Positions 33,414-42,660 of a stretch of 64,000 nucleotides of DNA are shown one piece after another. Each line of letters begins with the position of its first letter. The stretch's first letter is position 1. The position numbers and the translations under genes were made by a program. Under the pieces are notes generated by a model. That model made no database searches, had not been told where the DNA came from, and worked only from the letters and a program-made list of their open reading frames with translations. This DNA comes from Nitrospira sp. (GTDB lineage Bacteria; Nitrospirota; Nitrospiria; Nitrospirales; Nitrospiraceae), in contig JAHBWU010000008.1 in the NCBI GenBank assembly GCA_019636835.1, positions 1-64,000 of the forward strand, read 5' to 3'.

Positions 33414-34835
33414 TCATTCTACCTCGGTCAAACTCGCTTCGTTTTCGAACTCTTCCATGTCCGAATCCGGCCTTCCCTTCGTAGTCGACGGATGAAGACC
33501 ATATTTCCTCAGCATCTTATAGAAGTCGGCTCGATACCGGCCGGCAAACTGCGCGGCACGCGAGATATTCCCCCCCGTCAATTGAAGGACATTCTTCAAA
33601 TATGTCCGCTCGAACTCTTCTTTGGCCTCCGTCAGCGGCTTGAGAGGCGAATCGGCCGACACGCTGACCGCCGGCAGTAAATCCGGCGTGAGCATATCTT
33701 GCCGTGACATCACCACGGCCTTCTCGACCACGTTCTCAAGCTCGCGTACATTCCCAGGCCAGGGGTTGACCATGAGCCGATGAAGTGCGGCGGGCGTGAA
33801 TCCCTTCACCTCCTTGTTGGCCCGCTTCACACTGAGCTTGAGGAAGTGTTGAGCCAACAGCGGGATATCGTCCCGGCGATCCCGCAGCGGTGGAATGAAG
33901 AGAGGCACCACTGAGATTCGATAGTACAGATCGTTGCGGAACGTCCCGTTCTTCACCGCCTCACCGAGGTCCTTATTGGTCGCCGCAATGATGCGAACAT
34001 CCACTTTGACCGAGGTCTCCGACCCCACCTCTCGAATCTCCCGCTCTTGCACGGCGCGCAATAATTTAACCTGCATGGACAGCGGCATCTCACCGATCTC
34101 GTCGAGGAACAGCGTGCCGCCGTTGGCCATTTGAAACAATCCGCGCCTCGCGCCATGGGCGCTCGTGAACGCGCCCTTCACATGTCCGAACAACTCGCTC
34201 TCGAACAGCGTTTCGGGTATGGCAGCGCAGTTGAGCGCCACGAAAGGCCCCTTTCCGCGCCGGCTGTTCGTATGGATGACGCGAGCCATCACCTCCTTGC
34301 CGGTTCCGGTTTCTCCAAACAGCAAAATGGTCGCATCAGAATCGGCCACCTGCGCGATTTGCTGGAAGAGCCGCTGCATCGCCGGACTCCGTGCCACGAC
34401 ATTTTCGAGTCCGTACAGTTCCTTCACCAGCGACTTGAGCCGCTGAATCTCTCGGCTCATCCGTTGTTGCGCGAGCGCTTTCTCGATCGTGGCTTTCAGC
34501 TCCTTATCATCAAACGGCTTCGTCAGGTACCCGAATGCCCCTCGCTGCATCGCCTCCACCGCATTGGGAATACTTCCATGGGCCGTCAGGATGATGACCG
34601 GAAGTCCCGGATGACTCCTGAGGAGTTCTTCGGTCACGTCCAACCCATCTTCCCCGCGAAGACGTAGGTCGGTGATCGCCAAGTTAAACATGGTTTTCTT
34701 CGCCTCGCCGACCGCGTCATGCCCCGTCGTACAAGGAGTGACCGAAAAACCCATCGCGGACAACCGCATTTTCAACAAATGCAGCAGCCCCTCATCGTCG
34801 TCGACTACGAGAATGTTTTCTTGCTCCATCATCAC
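33414..34835 (-). CDS. glrR: Sigma-54 response regulator, GlrR/QseF-like, with GAFTSA loop
   Basis: A 473-residue activator: receiver with D56 (LAITDLRLRGEDG) and LTKPFDD, AAA+ domain with GETGTGKE, Walker B LFLDEIGEMP, and a Fis-type end (SRAAQFAGRYRADFYKMLRK) that matches GlrR well (LTEAKEEFERTYLKNVL). The loop contacting sigma-54 reads GAFTSA instead of GAFTGA. In enterobacteria GlrR/QseF drives glmY and envelope-stress genes with sigma-54. It is 18 bp downstream of the qseG-like gene and followed by a strong terminator, so it ends the operon. Confidence 0.85.
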   Translation of the reverse strand: MMMEQENILVVDDDEGLLHLLKMRLSAMGFSVTPCTTGHDAVGEAKKTMFNLAITDLRLRGEDGLDVTEELLRSHPGLPVIILTAHGSIPNAVEAMQRGAFGYLTKPFDDKELKATIEKALAQQRMSREIQRLKSLVKELYGLENVVARSPAMQRLFQQIAQVADSDATILLFGETGTGKEVMARVIHTNSRRGKGPFVALNCAAIPETLFESELFGHVKGAFTSAHGARRGLFQMANGGTLFLDEIGEMPLSMQVKLLRAVQEREIREVGSETSVKVDVRIIAATNKDLGEAVKNGTFRNDLYYRISVVPLFIPPLRDRRDDIPLLAQHFLKLSVKRANKEVKGFTPAALHRLMVNPWPGNVRELENVVEKAVVMSRQDMLTPDLLPAVSVSADSPLKPLTEAKEEFERTYLKNVLQLTGGNISRAAQFAGRYRADFYKMLRKYGLHPSTTKGRPDSDMEEFENEASLTEVE

Positions 34836-34853
34836 AATCCCTTCTGATGTTCG

Positions 34854-35624
34854 TTAGGGTGTCGTCTCATGGCCGGGAACCGGAACTGTGGTCAATGGCG
34901 GACGTATCGGTCGCACCTTTTCCCGCATCTCCTGATCGATTCGTTTCAAAGCCTCAAGTTGCGTGGAAAGCTCCTCAATCTTTCTGTCCCGCTCGGCAAG
35001 CTGTTTTTGCAGAGTTTGGACCGTAGTCGGGGAGTCTTTCTTCGACGACAACGTCCCGATCTGTTGATCTCGTTGGGCAAGTTCACGTTGCAACGCTTCA
35101 ACGGTCTGAGAATCGCCGTCCTTTGATGAACGAATTTGTTGAATGGCCGTCTCTTCATCCAGCAAATCTCGTACCAGACGATCTACGACGACTGCCGAGG
35201 AAGAGTTCGCCTTCGCAAGGGCGGGGGCTGTCAGCACCGCCTCCGGCCAGGATTTAGGTCCGGGAGCAGCCGGTTCTTGCAGCAACTGAAGCCAGGCCCT
35301 ACTCGACGCCGCGAGTGGACTTTGTGGAGCGACAGTCAGGACTTTTCCGAAATATTTTCCAGCCACTTCGCGACTTTCATAGAGGCCGAGCAACCCACGC
35401 GTAAAATACAGGTGGTCGCAGGAGCTCGATTCGCCACATTTTGCGGCTAAACTCTCTTGCTTCTTTGCAAGTGTTTGAAACATTGCGATTTCTCGAGGCT
35501 CTGCGGAAAAATAGGGATGCGAACCTGGTGATGGCGTCGTCCATGCCGCACACCCAGTCAACAAGATAGAACTGAGGCTGATGATGATAGGGGCTCTTGT
35601 CAGAGATCGTGCTTGCCTTGTCAC
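34854..35624 (-). CDS. QseG-like outer-membrane lipoprotein with coiled coil
   Basis: A 256-residue lipoprotein: lipobox SSILLTGC gives C25. A helical region (residues about 45-115; CDHLYFTRGLLGLYESREVA, then GKYFGKVLTVAPQSPLAASS) resembles the QseG family, and a C-terminal coiled coil follows (ALQRELAQRDQQIGTLSS, TLQKQLAERDRKIEELSTQL). It lies between a kinase and GlrR-like regulator, overlapping the kinase by 4 bp, which is the qseE-qseG-qseF order. QseG is proposed to bind the sensor kinase in the periplasm and modulate it. Confidence 0.72.
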   Translation of the reverse strand: MTRQARSLTRAPIIISLSSILLTGCAAWTTPSPGSHPYFSAEPREIAMFQTLAKKQESLAAKCGESSSCDHLYFTRGLLGLYESREVAGKYFGKVLTVAPQSPLAASSRAWLQLLQEPAAPGPKSWPEAVLTAPALAKANSSSAVVVDRLVRDLLDEETAIQQIRSSKDGDSQTVEALQRELAQRDQQIGTLSSKKDSPTTVQTLQKQLAERDRKIEELSTQLEALKRIDQEMREKVRPIRPPLTTVPVPGHETTP

Positions 35625-37096
35625 GCTTGCCCTACCTTTTCTGGTTTTGCCAACCGTAGGATAAACCGTACAGTCGCCCCCTTGCCTTTCTCACTTTCGA
35701 TCCAGATTCTTCCGCCGTGAGCTTCAACGACCTTCTTAGCCAATGCCAAGCCCAATCCGCTCCCCGCCGTATGCTTCGCCTTTCTGCGGCCTTGAACGAA
35801 GCGTTCGAACACATGTGGGAGATCCTCTGGAGCGATCCCAGGTCCTGTGTCCGAAACGGTCACTTCAAGGACTCCGGCTTGCGGGTCCGGCTTCATCTGA
35901 ACCTTCACCACACCACCCTCAGGACTGAATTTCAGAGCGTTTGACAGGAGATTGTCGAGCACCTGTTCCAGCCGGGAAGCGTCCGCCTTGACCCAGGCCC
36001 GCTCCCCGATGCCTTCCAGCACAAGTTGCACATGTTTGGAGTCCGCCAAGAGACGAACCTTGTTGATGGAGATTTCCGCGATTCGTTGGAGATCCACCGG
36101 GACAATGCGGTATTCCATCATCCCGGCTTCCATTTTCGATAAGTCCAGAATCGTGGAGATCAGATGGATCAGCCGTCGACTGCTGTCGGCCATGATCCGA
36201 AGGGTTGTTCGTTGTTCCTGCACGAGCGGACCCGGAATCTCATCAAGGAGGAGGTGCGTGCCTTCTTGAATCGAGGCCATCGGAGTGCGCAATTCGTGAG
36301 ACACGTGCGCTAAGAACTCCGTTTTCATATCGTCTATTTCCTGCAACTTTCTGCCCATCCAATTCACGGTATCGACTAACTCTCGTAACTCCGCAGGAGC
36401 TTTGATCTGTAGTGACGTCCCGAAATTTCCTTGCCCGATCTGTTTGATGTGCCCTTGCAGCTGTCGAAGGGGACGCAAAATCGTATAGCTGGCGATGCCG
36501 GCAAGCCCCAACCCGAACACCAGCGCCACCAGGACCAGTTGCTCTGTGACGGCCTCTGCTTGAGCGGCGCTTGCTCGGGATTCCGTTACCCCGACGCTCA
36601 CTCGAGCCTCATGCAGATCGATATAGCCCTGAATGGAAGAAGACATCCGATCCATCAGCAGATCCCGTCGATTTTCATACTCCGGAGTCGCCTGACGGAT
36701 CTTCCCCTTTGCGGTCTGCAATTCATTCTGAAACAGCTTCAGTTGCTCTTTGAGCATTTCGTCCGTCTCGCGGAGCAGCTTCAACCCTTGGGAGGAGCTT
36801 TCCTGACCTCGTAACAGCTGAAGACTGCGCTGAAACTCATCAACCTCTTCCGTCAGATGCGTCAGAAAGGTGTGATCTTTGGTCGCAAGGTATTTCTTTT
36901 CACTATTCAACTGGGCATAGAGCGAACCGAGCAGCCTTTTCGCAGATTCGGCGGCCGGATAATGGTAGGACGCCATCTGGGTACTCATCGCTGTCAGTTG
37001 CCGAAGCTGAAAGAGCGCGTAAATATTGACTCCTCCCATGACTGCAATAATGATGAGGGAAGTCATCACCAACCGCAAAAAGATGGAAAGTTGCAC
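35621..37096 (-). CDS. glrK: Sensor histidine kinase, GlrK/QseE-like
   Basis: A 491-residue membrane kinase: membrane segment 1 at about 9-28, a helical periplasmic domain of about 155 residues, membrane segment 2 at about 186-205, HAMP (206-258), HisKA with H267 (LAHVSHELRTPMASIQEG), and HATPase_c (DNLLSNALKFSPEGG, DTGPGIAPEDL, AGSGLGLALAKK). The helical sensor without a PAS domain and the neighbours match the QseE/GlrK type. It is the first gene of a three-gene operon. Confidence 0.85.
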   Translation of the reverse strand: MQLSIFLRLVMTSLIIIAVMGGVNIYALFQLRQLTAMSTQMASYHYPAAESAKRLLGSLYAQLNSEKKYLATKDHTFLTHLTEEVDEFQRSLQLLRGQESSSQGLKLLRETDEMLKEQLKLFQNELQTAKGKIRQATPEYENRRDLLMDRMSSSIQGYIDLHEARVSVGVTESRASAAQAEAVTEQLVLVALVFGLGLAGIASYTILRPLRQLQGHIKQIGQGNFGTSLQIKAPAELRELVDTVNWMGRKLQEIDDMKTEFLAHVSHELRTPMASIQEGTHLLLDEIPGPLVQEQRTTLRIMADSSRRLIHLISTILDLSKMEAGMMEYRIVPVDLQRIAEISINKVRLLADSKHVQLVLEGIGERAWVKADASRLEQVLDNLLSNALKFSPEGGVVKVQMKPDPQAGVLEVTVSDTGPGIAPEDLPHVFERFVQGRRKAKHTAGSGLGLALAKKVVEAHGGRIWIESEKGKGATVRFILRLAKPEKVGQA

Positions 37097-37276
37097 GCGT
37101 CAGCACCTTCCCAGAACCACATCGTGAAGGAACAAACTCAAGTGTAGGCTAACCCATACACTATTTCAGCTCTGATCACAACCCAAGAACCATCAACGGC
37201 CCAAGAAGTGTCTCAAGCCGGCCGGATACAGATGTAATGAAACGACCTCGTTGACAACCTATCGTGACTTCAGTCT

Positions 37277-38110
37277 CTACTGCTTGGCATCAAACTGGTG
37301 AGAAAATAGACGTTGTCGTCTGGAGGACCCGTGGAGCGACGCAAAAAGGTGGCCGCGGAACAGCAAAATCGCCATGGCCATCGGCGGAGTCAGGAGTACA
37401 AGAATGATTCCTTGCCCATCGGAATCCAAGCCCACATAGGATAACCACCCCCCTACCGCAGTGAGCGGCAGCATGAGGATTTGGAAGAAGTCGAGGCCCG
37501 CTCCCCGACCGACACGGCCGGAAATGGTAAAAAATTCCTGCAGTCCGCTCGGAGAAAGCACCACCGGCAAGATGAGAATCGCGAATGGGAGGAACCACTC
37601 GATCCAATGCTCCAACACAAACTCATACGATGTCTTGAACACATTAAGCGTTGAATCGTGTCGGACTTGATAGATCACCTCCGGCGCCGGATTCAAGAGA
37701 ATGAACACCAGCAGCAAAAACGCCGACAAAATAAACTGGCCATAGGCTGGATTGGCCTGCATTCCCATATCGAGCAGCATCGTCGGCAACCACAGCACGA
37801 ATCCCACGCCGATCACGTCCCAAAAGTAATGTCCGAAGCTTTCGGTCACATCCGTGAGCTGAATGGACCTCGCCGCACTGAGCGATTGTTCAATCAGCCG
37901 GAGAGTCGCGCCGACCAACAAGGCATTCACGATGCCCAGGATGATCCCGCCGACTATTCCAAATGGAGCGGCGATCCGCGACGTTCCAAAAAGCAGAACG
38001 GCGAAGGCGATGAGAGCCACCAGGGTCACCCAGCTTCGAGCGAATGAACGCCCTGTCGCATACAGGACATGCCGATACAGCTGAAGCGTGGCAGAAACGA
38101 GTTTAACCAT
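37277..38110 (-). CDS. Multi-pass inner-membrane protein, hypothetical
   Basis: About 277 residues from ATG 38110, with about six membrane segments (for example VTLVALIAFAVLLFGTSRI, FGIVGGIILGIVNALLVGAT, FILSAFLLLVFILLNPAPEV). The frame is open upstream to 38440, but that part crosses a hairpin and an inverted-repeat cassette and is rich in Arg, so it is not coding. The character LIEQSLSAARSIQLTDVTES and the overall layout resemble proteins of the glycerophosphoryl-diester-phosphodiesterase membrane or YihY-like type, but I cannot assign a family. Confidence 0.6.
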   Translation of the reverse strand: MVKLVSATLQLYRHVLYATGRSFARSWVTLVALIAFAVLLFGTSRIAAPFGIVGGIILGIVNALLVGATLRLIEQSLSAARSIQLTDVTESFGHYFWDVIGVGFVLWLPTMLLDMGMQANPAYGQFILSAFLLLVFILLNPAPEVIYQVRHDSTLNVFKTSYEFVLEHWIEWFLPFAILILPVVLSPSGLQEFFTISGRVGRGAGLDFFQILMLPLTAVGGWLSYVGLDSDGQGIILVLLTPPMAMAILLFRGHLFASLHGSSRRQRLFSHQFDAKQ

Positions 38111-38155
38111 GCCGGTGCGTACCCTAATCGGGATTGAGCAAGAGGTCAAGAACCT

Positions 38156-38230
38156 GCCCGCATTATTCATGAAAATTCTGCTGCAATCGTGGATTCGCTG
38201 CTGCGAGGAGCCTTCATAAATAATGCGGGC
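38156..38230. repeat. Long hairpin element
   Basis: Arms GCCCGCATTATTCATGAA (38156-38173) and its complement at 38213-38230 match in 17 of 18 positions, around a 39-base loop. It lies upstream of the membrane-protein gene and could act as a hairpin in its transcript, or be a mobile palindromic unit. Confidence 0.65.
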
Positions 38231-38260
38231 AAGTCGCGTGGGCAAGAGAAAATAGATTCC

Positions 38261-38446
38261 AGGAGCCTGTCCGACAGTGCCGTTCGTTATGAGACGAATG
38301 AGGCGCCGGCGGATGCGCGGCCACAGGCGGAGAAAAACCGGAGGCGTATTCGCTGGAATACGCTGAGGATTCTTCTGCGCCGAGAACAACGCAGATGCCG
38401 GTGCATCGTTTGTCGCAGTAGAAAGGTTACTGTCGGACAAGCTCCT
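38261..38446. repeat. Short inverted-repeat-flanked cassette (MITE-like)
   Basis: AGGAGCCTGTCCGACAGT (38261-38278) and ACTGTCGGACAAGCTCCT (38429-38446) are complementary in 17 of 18 positions and bound a 186-bp unit with no coding potential of its own. The unit ends right at the clpB promoter. It looks like a non-autonomous element. Confidence 0.55.
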
Positions 38447-38449
38447 AGG

Positions 38450-38478
38450 TTGACTTAGCCCGACGTGATGATTATCAC
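38450..38478 (+). promoter_or_regulatory. Probable sigma-70 promoter of clpB
   Basis: TTGACT (38450-38455) and TATCAC (38473-38478) are spaced by 17 bases, about 40 bp upstream of the clpB ATG. The -35 is strong and the -10 moderate. I see no sigma-32-type sequence. Confidence 0.45.
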
Positions 38479-38517
38479 ATGGTTCATCAACATGTATTTT
38501 TTCAGGGGTGAGTCTCC

Positions 38518-41136
38518 ATGGATATGAACCGAATGACGATCAAGCTGCAAGAGGCACTCCAGTCCGCCTCTGCCCATGCGCAGCGAAGAAGCCATCAGGG
38601 CATCGATGTTGAACATGTGTTGTTGGCACTGCTCGACCAGGAAGGTGGGACGACTCCCGCCTTGCTTGAGGCGGCCGGTCTGGCCTTGCCTGCTGTTCGG
38701 CAGGTCGTCGAACAAGCCTTGGCAAAACTACCGCAAGTGCAGGGTGCCGGGGCCGCTCCTGGTCAAATGCATATCACCCCCCGCCTGACCCAGGTCCTCA
38801 ACCGTGCCGAGGACGAACAGAAATCGCTCAAGGACGACTTTCTCAGCGTCGAGCATGTGCTGTTGGCGATGGTCCAAGAAGGAGGCCTGTTCAAGAAGCT
38901 GGGGCTGAGCAGAGACCGTCTCTTGGCCGGATTGCAGCAGGTGCGCGGCAATCAACGTGTCACCAGTCAGGATCCCGAAAGCACCTACCAATCGCTGGTG
39001 AAGTACGGGCGTGACCTGACTCAATTGGCCGGGCAAGGCAAGCTCGACCCCGTCATCGGTCGCGACGACGAAATCAGGCGCGTGATTCAGATTCTGTCCC
39101 GCCGAACCAAGAACAACCCCGTGCTCATCGGTGAACCGGGAGTCGGAAAAACAGCGATCGTGGAAGGGTTGGCGCTTCGTATCGTCAAGGGGGATGTCCC
39201 GGAAAGTCTTAAACACAAGAAGCTCTTCGCCTTAGACATGGGATCGCTCGTCGCCGGGGCGAAGTTTCGAGGAGAATTTGAGGAACGGCTCAAGGCCGTG
39301 CTCAAGGAGATTCAATCCTCCCAAGGTCAGATTCTGCTGTTCATAGACGAATTGCACACGGTGGTCGGCGCCGGGGCGGCCGAAGGCGCGATGGACGCGG
39401 CCAATCTGTTGAAGCCGATGCTGGCGAGGGGAGAATTGCACCTCATCGGCGCCACGACACTCGACGAATACCGGAAACACATCGAAAAAGACGCCGCCTT
39501 GGAACGCCGCTTTCAGACCGTCTTGGTCGATCAACCGTCTGTGGAGAACACCATTTCCATCTTGCGCGGCCTCAAAGAGCGATATGAAGTCCACCATGGC
39601 GTGCGGATCAAGGACAGCGCCCTGGTCGCGGCGGCGAAATTATCGCATCGATACATTTCCGATCGGTTTCTTCCGGATAAAGCCATCGACTTAGTCGATG
39701 AAGCCGCCGCGCGGCTCAGGACCGAAATCGACAGCCTTCCGGCCGAGCTGGATGAAGTCTCACGCAAGGTGCTCCAACTGGAAATCGAGCGGGAAGCGTT
39801 GAGGAAAGAGAAGGATCCGGCGAGCGCCGCCCGCTTGACCGCCCTCGAGGCCGAGCTGAACGAAAAGCAACGCGACTTGCAGGCCCTGAAAACCCGGTGG
39901 GAATCGGAAAAGACCTCCGTCTCCCGCCTTCGGAAAACACGCGAGGCAATCGAAGACGTCAAGCTGAAGATCGATCAAGCCGAGCGGGCCTATGACCTCA
40001 ATCGGGTGGCTGAACTGCGGTACGGAGAGCTGCCTCGGCTCGAGCGGGAATTGGAACTGGAACAGCAGCATTTGGGGAAAAAGCAGGACGAGACCAAACT
40101 GCTGAAAGAAGAGGTTGATGAAGACGAGATTGCGGCCGTGGTCGGCCGATGGACCGGCATTCCCGTTTCTCGTTTGCTCGAAGGGGAAACCGACAAACTG
40201 TTGAAACTCGAGGAACTGCTGCATCAACGTGTCGTGGGACAAGATGAAGGCGTCCGAGCGGTCGCGGACGCCGTGCTTCGCGCCAGGTCCGGCATCAAAG
40301 ACCCCAATCGCCCGATCGGCTCATTTCTGTTCCTAGGCCCGACCGGAGTCGGGAAAACAGAATTGGCCCGTGCGCTGGCGGTAATTCTGTTCGACGACGA
40401 AGGCAATCTGATCAGAATCGACATGTCCGAATATATGGAAAAGCACACGGTCGCCCGTCTGATCGGCGCCCCTCCCGGCTACATCGGCTACGAAGAAGGC
40501 GGTCAACTCACCGAGGCCGTTCGGCGGCGCCCATTCGCGGTGATCCTCTTCGATGAAATCGAAAAGGCGCACCACGATGTCTTCAATATCTTGCTGCAAG
40601 TATTGGACGACGGGCGGCTGACCGATTCACAAGGCCGCACGGTCGATTTCAAGAACACCGTGTTGATCATGACCTCCAACATCGGCAGCCCGCACATTCT
40701 GGAAGCGCAACAACGCGGCGCGTCGTATGAACAAGTCAGAACGGTCGTCATGGGCGAACTGCGCCAACATTTTCGCCCGGAGTTCTTGAACCGGGTCGAT
40801 GAACTCGTGGTGTTCCATCCGCTCGGCACCGAACATTTGATCAAGATCGTGGAAATTCAGCTGGATCGTCTCCGCACTCGATTGGCCGAGCGGCGGATTA
40901 CCCTGGCGCTCAGCCCTTCCGCGCTCAGGCATCTCGGAGAACGGGGCTATGACCCGGTCTACGGGGCACGCCCCCTCAAGCGCCTCATTCAGCAGGAATT
41001 GGAAACACCCATCGCGCGATTGCTGGTCAAAGGAGAATTGCGGGACGGTGACACCGTGTCGATCGATCTGAAGAACGGGAGCCTTATTCTGGCGACGGCG
41101 ACACCTGAGCAGCGGACGTCTCCGCCTAGCCGATAG
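38518..41136 (+). CDS. clpB: ATP-dependent disaggregase ClpB
   Basis: ClpB rescues proteins from heat-induced aggregates together with DnaK. The 872-residue protein has the double Clp N-terminal domain (about 1-150), the first AAA+ module with Walker A at 205-212 (GEPGVGKT), the long middle coiled-coil domain (about 400-530) that marks ClpB against ClpA/ClpC, and the second AAA+ module with Walker A at 607-614 (GPTGVGKT) and a C-terminal D2 small domain ([20 protein letters not shown]). Length and order are standard. The 3' end overlaps a convergent gene by 11 bp. Confidence 0.97.
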   Translation: MDMNRMTIKLQEALQSASAHAQRRSHQGIDVEHVLLALLDQEGGTTPALLEAAGLALPAVRQVVEQALAKLPQVQGAGAAPGQMHITPRLTQVLNRAEDEQKSLKDDFLSVEHVLLAMVQEGGLFKKLGLSRDRLLAGLQQVRGNQRVTSQDPESTYQSLVKYGRDLTQLAGQGKLDPVIGRDDEIRRVIQILSRRTKNNPVLIGEPGVGKTAIVEGLALRIVKGDVPESLKHKKLFALDMGSLVAGAKFRGEFEERLKAVLKEIQSSQGQILLFIDELHTVVGAGAAEGAMDAANLLKPMLARGELHLIGATTLDEYRKHIEKDAALERRFQTVLVDQPSVENTISILRGLKERYEVHHGVRIKDSALVAAAKLSHRYISDRFLPDKAIDLVDEAAARLRTEIDSLPAELDEVSRKVLQLEIEREALRKEKDPASAARLTALEAELNEKQRDLQALKTRWESEKTSVSRLRKTREAIEDVKLKIDQAERAYDLNRVAELRYGELPRLERELELEQQHLGKKQDETKLLKEEVDEDEIAAVVGRWTGIPVSRLLEGETDKLLKLEELLHQRVVGQDEGVRAVADAVLRARSGIKDPNRPIGSFLFLGPTGVGKTELARALAVILFDDEGNLIRIDMSEYMEKHTVARLIGAPPGYIGYEEGGQLTEAVRRRPFAVILFDEIEKAHHDVFNILLQVLDDGRLTDSQGRTVDFKNTVLIMTSNIGSPHILEAQQRGASYEQVRTVVMGELRQHFRPEFLNRVDELVVFHPLGTEHLIKIVEIQLDRLRTRLAERRITLALSPSALRHLGERGYDPVYGARPLKRLIQQELETPIARLLVKGELRDGDTVSIDLKNGSLILATATPEQRTSPPSR

Positions 41137-41551
41137 ACACCACGCCCCCGTTGGCATCGTGGGTCAGCCCGCTCTGCTGCTGCTTCTCGATCTTCCACTC
41201 CGTCGGTGAGACTTGGAAGAGGCGGCCTTTCATCGTGTGAAACTCTCCGAGCGATAACGACACCACGTCGGCGACCTTCACCTCCAAATGGAGCAGAATT
41301 TTTCCGGACTCGGCTTCTTTCATCGCCACGCGCTTGTTCGTCTTCGTCAATTCATAGGCGCGCCGTTCGTTGAACATCATGGTGCTGTCCACCACCTTCG
41401 CCAACATTCGGCCGTTCGAGTCAAACAGCGCAAAATTCACCAGGAGAGCCCCGGTTGACGGATGTCGGGCGACGTGAATTTGCGGGACACCCTCGACTTC
41501 GATGGTGCCGTTGGAATTGCGGTACAGATTGGAGCCGATTTCGATATCCAT
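41126..41551 (-). CDS. Hypothetical soluble protein convergent with clpB
   Basis: A 141-residue protein without signal or membrane segment, predicted to be mostly beta-strand. It begins [20 protein letters not shown] and includes [40 protein letters not shown]. No family is recognised; the layout recalls small beta-sandwich proteins found in restriction or transposon neighbourhoods. Its 3' end overlaps clpB by 11 bp. Confidence 0.6.
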   Translation of the reverse strand: MDIEIGSNLYRNSNGTIEVEGVPQIHVARHPSTGALLVNFALFDSNGRMLAKVVDSTMMFNERRAYELTKTNKRVAMKEAESGKILLHLEVKVADVVSLSLGEFHTMKGRLFQVSPTEWKIEKQQQSGLTHDANGGVVSIG

Positions 41552-41593
41552 AGTCCTTTGAGCCTCAGTGTAATATCTTTCAGACCGTCCTTT

Positions 41594-41677
41594 TTATCCC
41601 GGCAGCCCCCCCATTTTCAATCCTTGCGGTGTTCGTCGTGCCTTGCTCAGGAGACCCGCTATCTCCTTTCGGCTCAT
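41594..41677 (-). pseudogene. Truncated HEPN-type toxin gene
   Basis: ATG 41677 overlaps the stop of the MNT gene (ATGA). It encodes only 27 residues (MSRKEIAGLLSKARRTPQGL...) before a stop at 41594, whereas HEPN partners of MNT genes have about 100-130 and start very similarly (MSR.EI..LL.KA...). A run of seven G at 41604-41610 precedes the stop. The rest of the gene is gone. Confidence 0.6.
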
Positions 41678-42015
41678 AACGGAATCCCTTCCTCGCGAAT
41701 GTTCGTCAAGATCGAGTAATCACCGCGTTCACGCGCCTGGACTTGATCCACGAGGAGAAACGAGATCACAAGACCATGTTTCAACGATACCTCGCCGGCT
41801 AGCCGGCGGATGCGGCGCTTCGTCGCCAGATCGAGCCGCTCCACATCGAGTTCGAGCAGCACGTCCATGTCCGAGTCGGGTTCCGCATCGCCGCGCGCGC
41901 GCGACCCGAAGAGCGTCCACCGCAGAGACCGCCCAGGCAATGCCTCATCCACTCGTTTCCGCAGATCGCTCAGCGCCGCATGTTCCTGAGCCGAAAGTGT
42001 GTCGATCGTCCTCAT
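41674..42015 (-). CDS. Minimal nucleotidyltransferase (MNT family) antitoxin-type protein
   Basis: A 113-residue MNT protein with the signature GSRARG (37-42) and the catalytic acids D49 and D51 (DSDMDVLLEL). In MNT/HEPN modules the MNT protein adds AMP to a tyrosine of the HEPN ribonuclease and silences it. Here the overlapping HEPN gene is reduced to 27 codons, leaving MNT as an orphan. All motifs are intact, so it may still be made and folded. Confidence 0.85.
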   Translation of the reverse strand: MRTIDTLSAQEHAALSDLRKRVDEALPGRSLRWTLFGSRARGDAEPDSDMDVLLELDVERLDLATKRRIRRLAGEVSLKHGLVISFLLVDQVQARERGDYSILTNIREEGIPL

Positions 42016-42172
42016 GAAAGGACCCTATCTCTCATCGATTCGCCGATTAGGGTATGAGCCATGTGCTCCCCCGCATGAACCGCGCCTATCTTGGCACAGC
42101 CGCCAACAATGCCTCGAGGAGAGATTGTTCCTCACAATCGACCCGAGGAAACGTCCGTGAGGCGCAGGAAGT

Positions 42173-42255
42173 CTGACCCCCCTCTCCAGCTCTGCTCTCA
42201 AGCCGAGAAACAGCGATCAGTACAGTATCCAGAAAATTCAATGACGGGGGGTCAG
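42173..42255. repeat. Small inverted-repeat remnant
   Basis: CTGACCCCCC (42173-42182) and its exact complement GGGGGGTCAG (42246-42255) bound 63 bases without a gene. The ends, TCTGACCCC and GGGGTCAGGTTCAGA, resemble the end sequences of REP-type transposon relics. Confidence 0.35.
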
Positions 42256-42288
42256 GTTCAGATACGTAGAGAAACCATCCCCGACCCC

Positions 42289-42395
42289 GTTTATTTCGCC
42301 TGCCCTTTCGAGCGGGCGCTACACGCATTCATCTACCAATCTACGTATATCACGAAGTTTCAATCCTCGCCCACCCTTTCGAGCAGGCGCTAGAC
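42289..42395 (-). CRISPR. Two-repeat CRISPR relic without cas genes
   Basis: Two related 36-39-base units, at 42289-42324 and 42357-42395, share CCCTTTCGAGC and GGGCGCTA-type palindromic cores and the GTTT start. They are separated by a unique 32-base spacer (42325-42356), the right length for a type I array. Read on the minus strand, the better unit (42357-42395) ends in GGATTGAAAC, the common 3' end of type I repeats, so the leader would lie at higher coordinates; the other unit is degenerate, as terminal repeats often are. No intact cas gene lies in the window. Confidence 0.5.
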
Positions 42396-42462
42396 CACCG
42401 CGGAGCTGAACACGGGCGAGACCGGATCTGCGACATACGAGAGACTGTGATATAGTGTGTTC

Positions 42463-42660
42463 ATGTTGAAACGCTCCTTAGCCCATACCAATCCCTATCT
42501 GTCCGATCCCTCTAAACGCCGTGCGATGTTCAAGATGACCGTATACACATCTACTGACGTTGAAGGGGTCAAACTTACACCTTTCGATCTGCTTATCAAG
42601 GCAAGACGTCGTACTATTGCTTCCCGTGAATCTGTAAAGTCCTCTCGATCACGGCGCTAA
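42463..42660 (+). CDS. Small protein with Fic-inhibitor-like motif
   Basis: A 65-residue basic protein starting at ATG 42463 (MLKRSLAHTNPYLSDPSKRR). It contains YTSTDVEGV, which holds S30-TDV-E34-G35, the [S/T]xxxE[G/N] inhibitory-helix motif of Fic antitoxins. Its 3' end overlaps the convergent Fic gene by 47 bp. Classical class I Fic antitoxins are encoded upstream in the same direction, so this arrangement is unusual. The assignment as the Fic inhibitor is inference; it may be an independent small conserved protein. Confidence 0.5.
   Translation: MLKRSLAHTNPYLSDPSKRRAMFKMTVYTSTDVEGVKLTPFDLLIKARRRTIASRESVKSSRSRR

Noticed and set aside
37277..38440. 387-codon version of the membrane-protein gene
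   Set aside because: The first 110 codons translate the hairpin and inverted-repeat cassette; the N-terminus is Arg-rich and shows no protein-like features. The start at 38110 is preferred.
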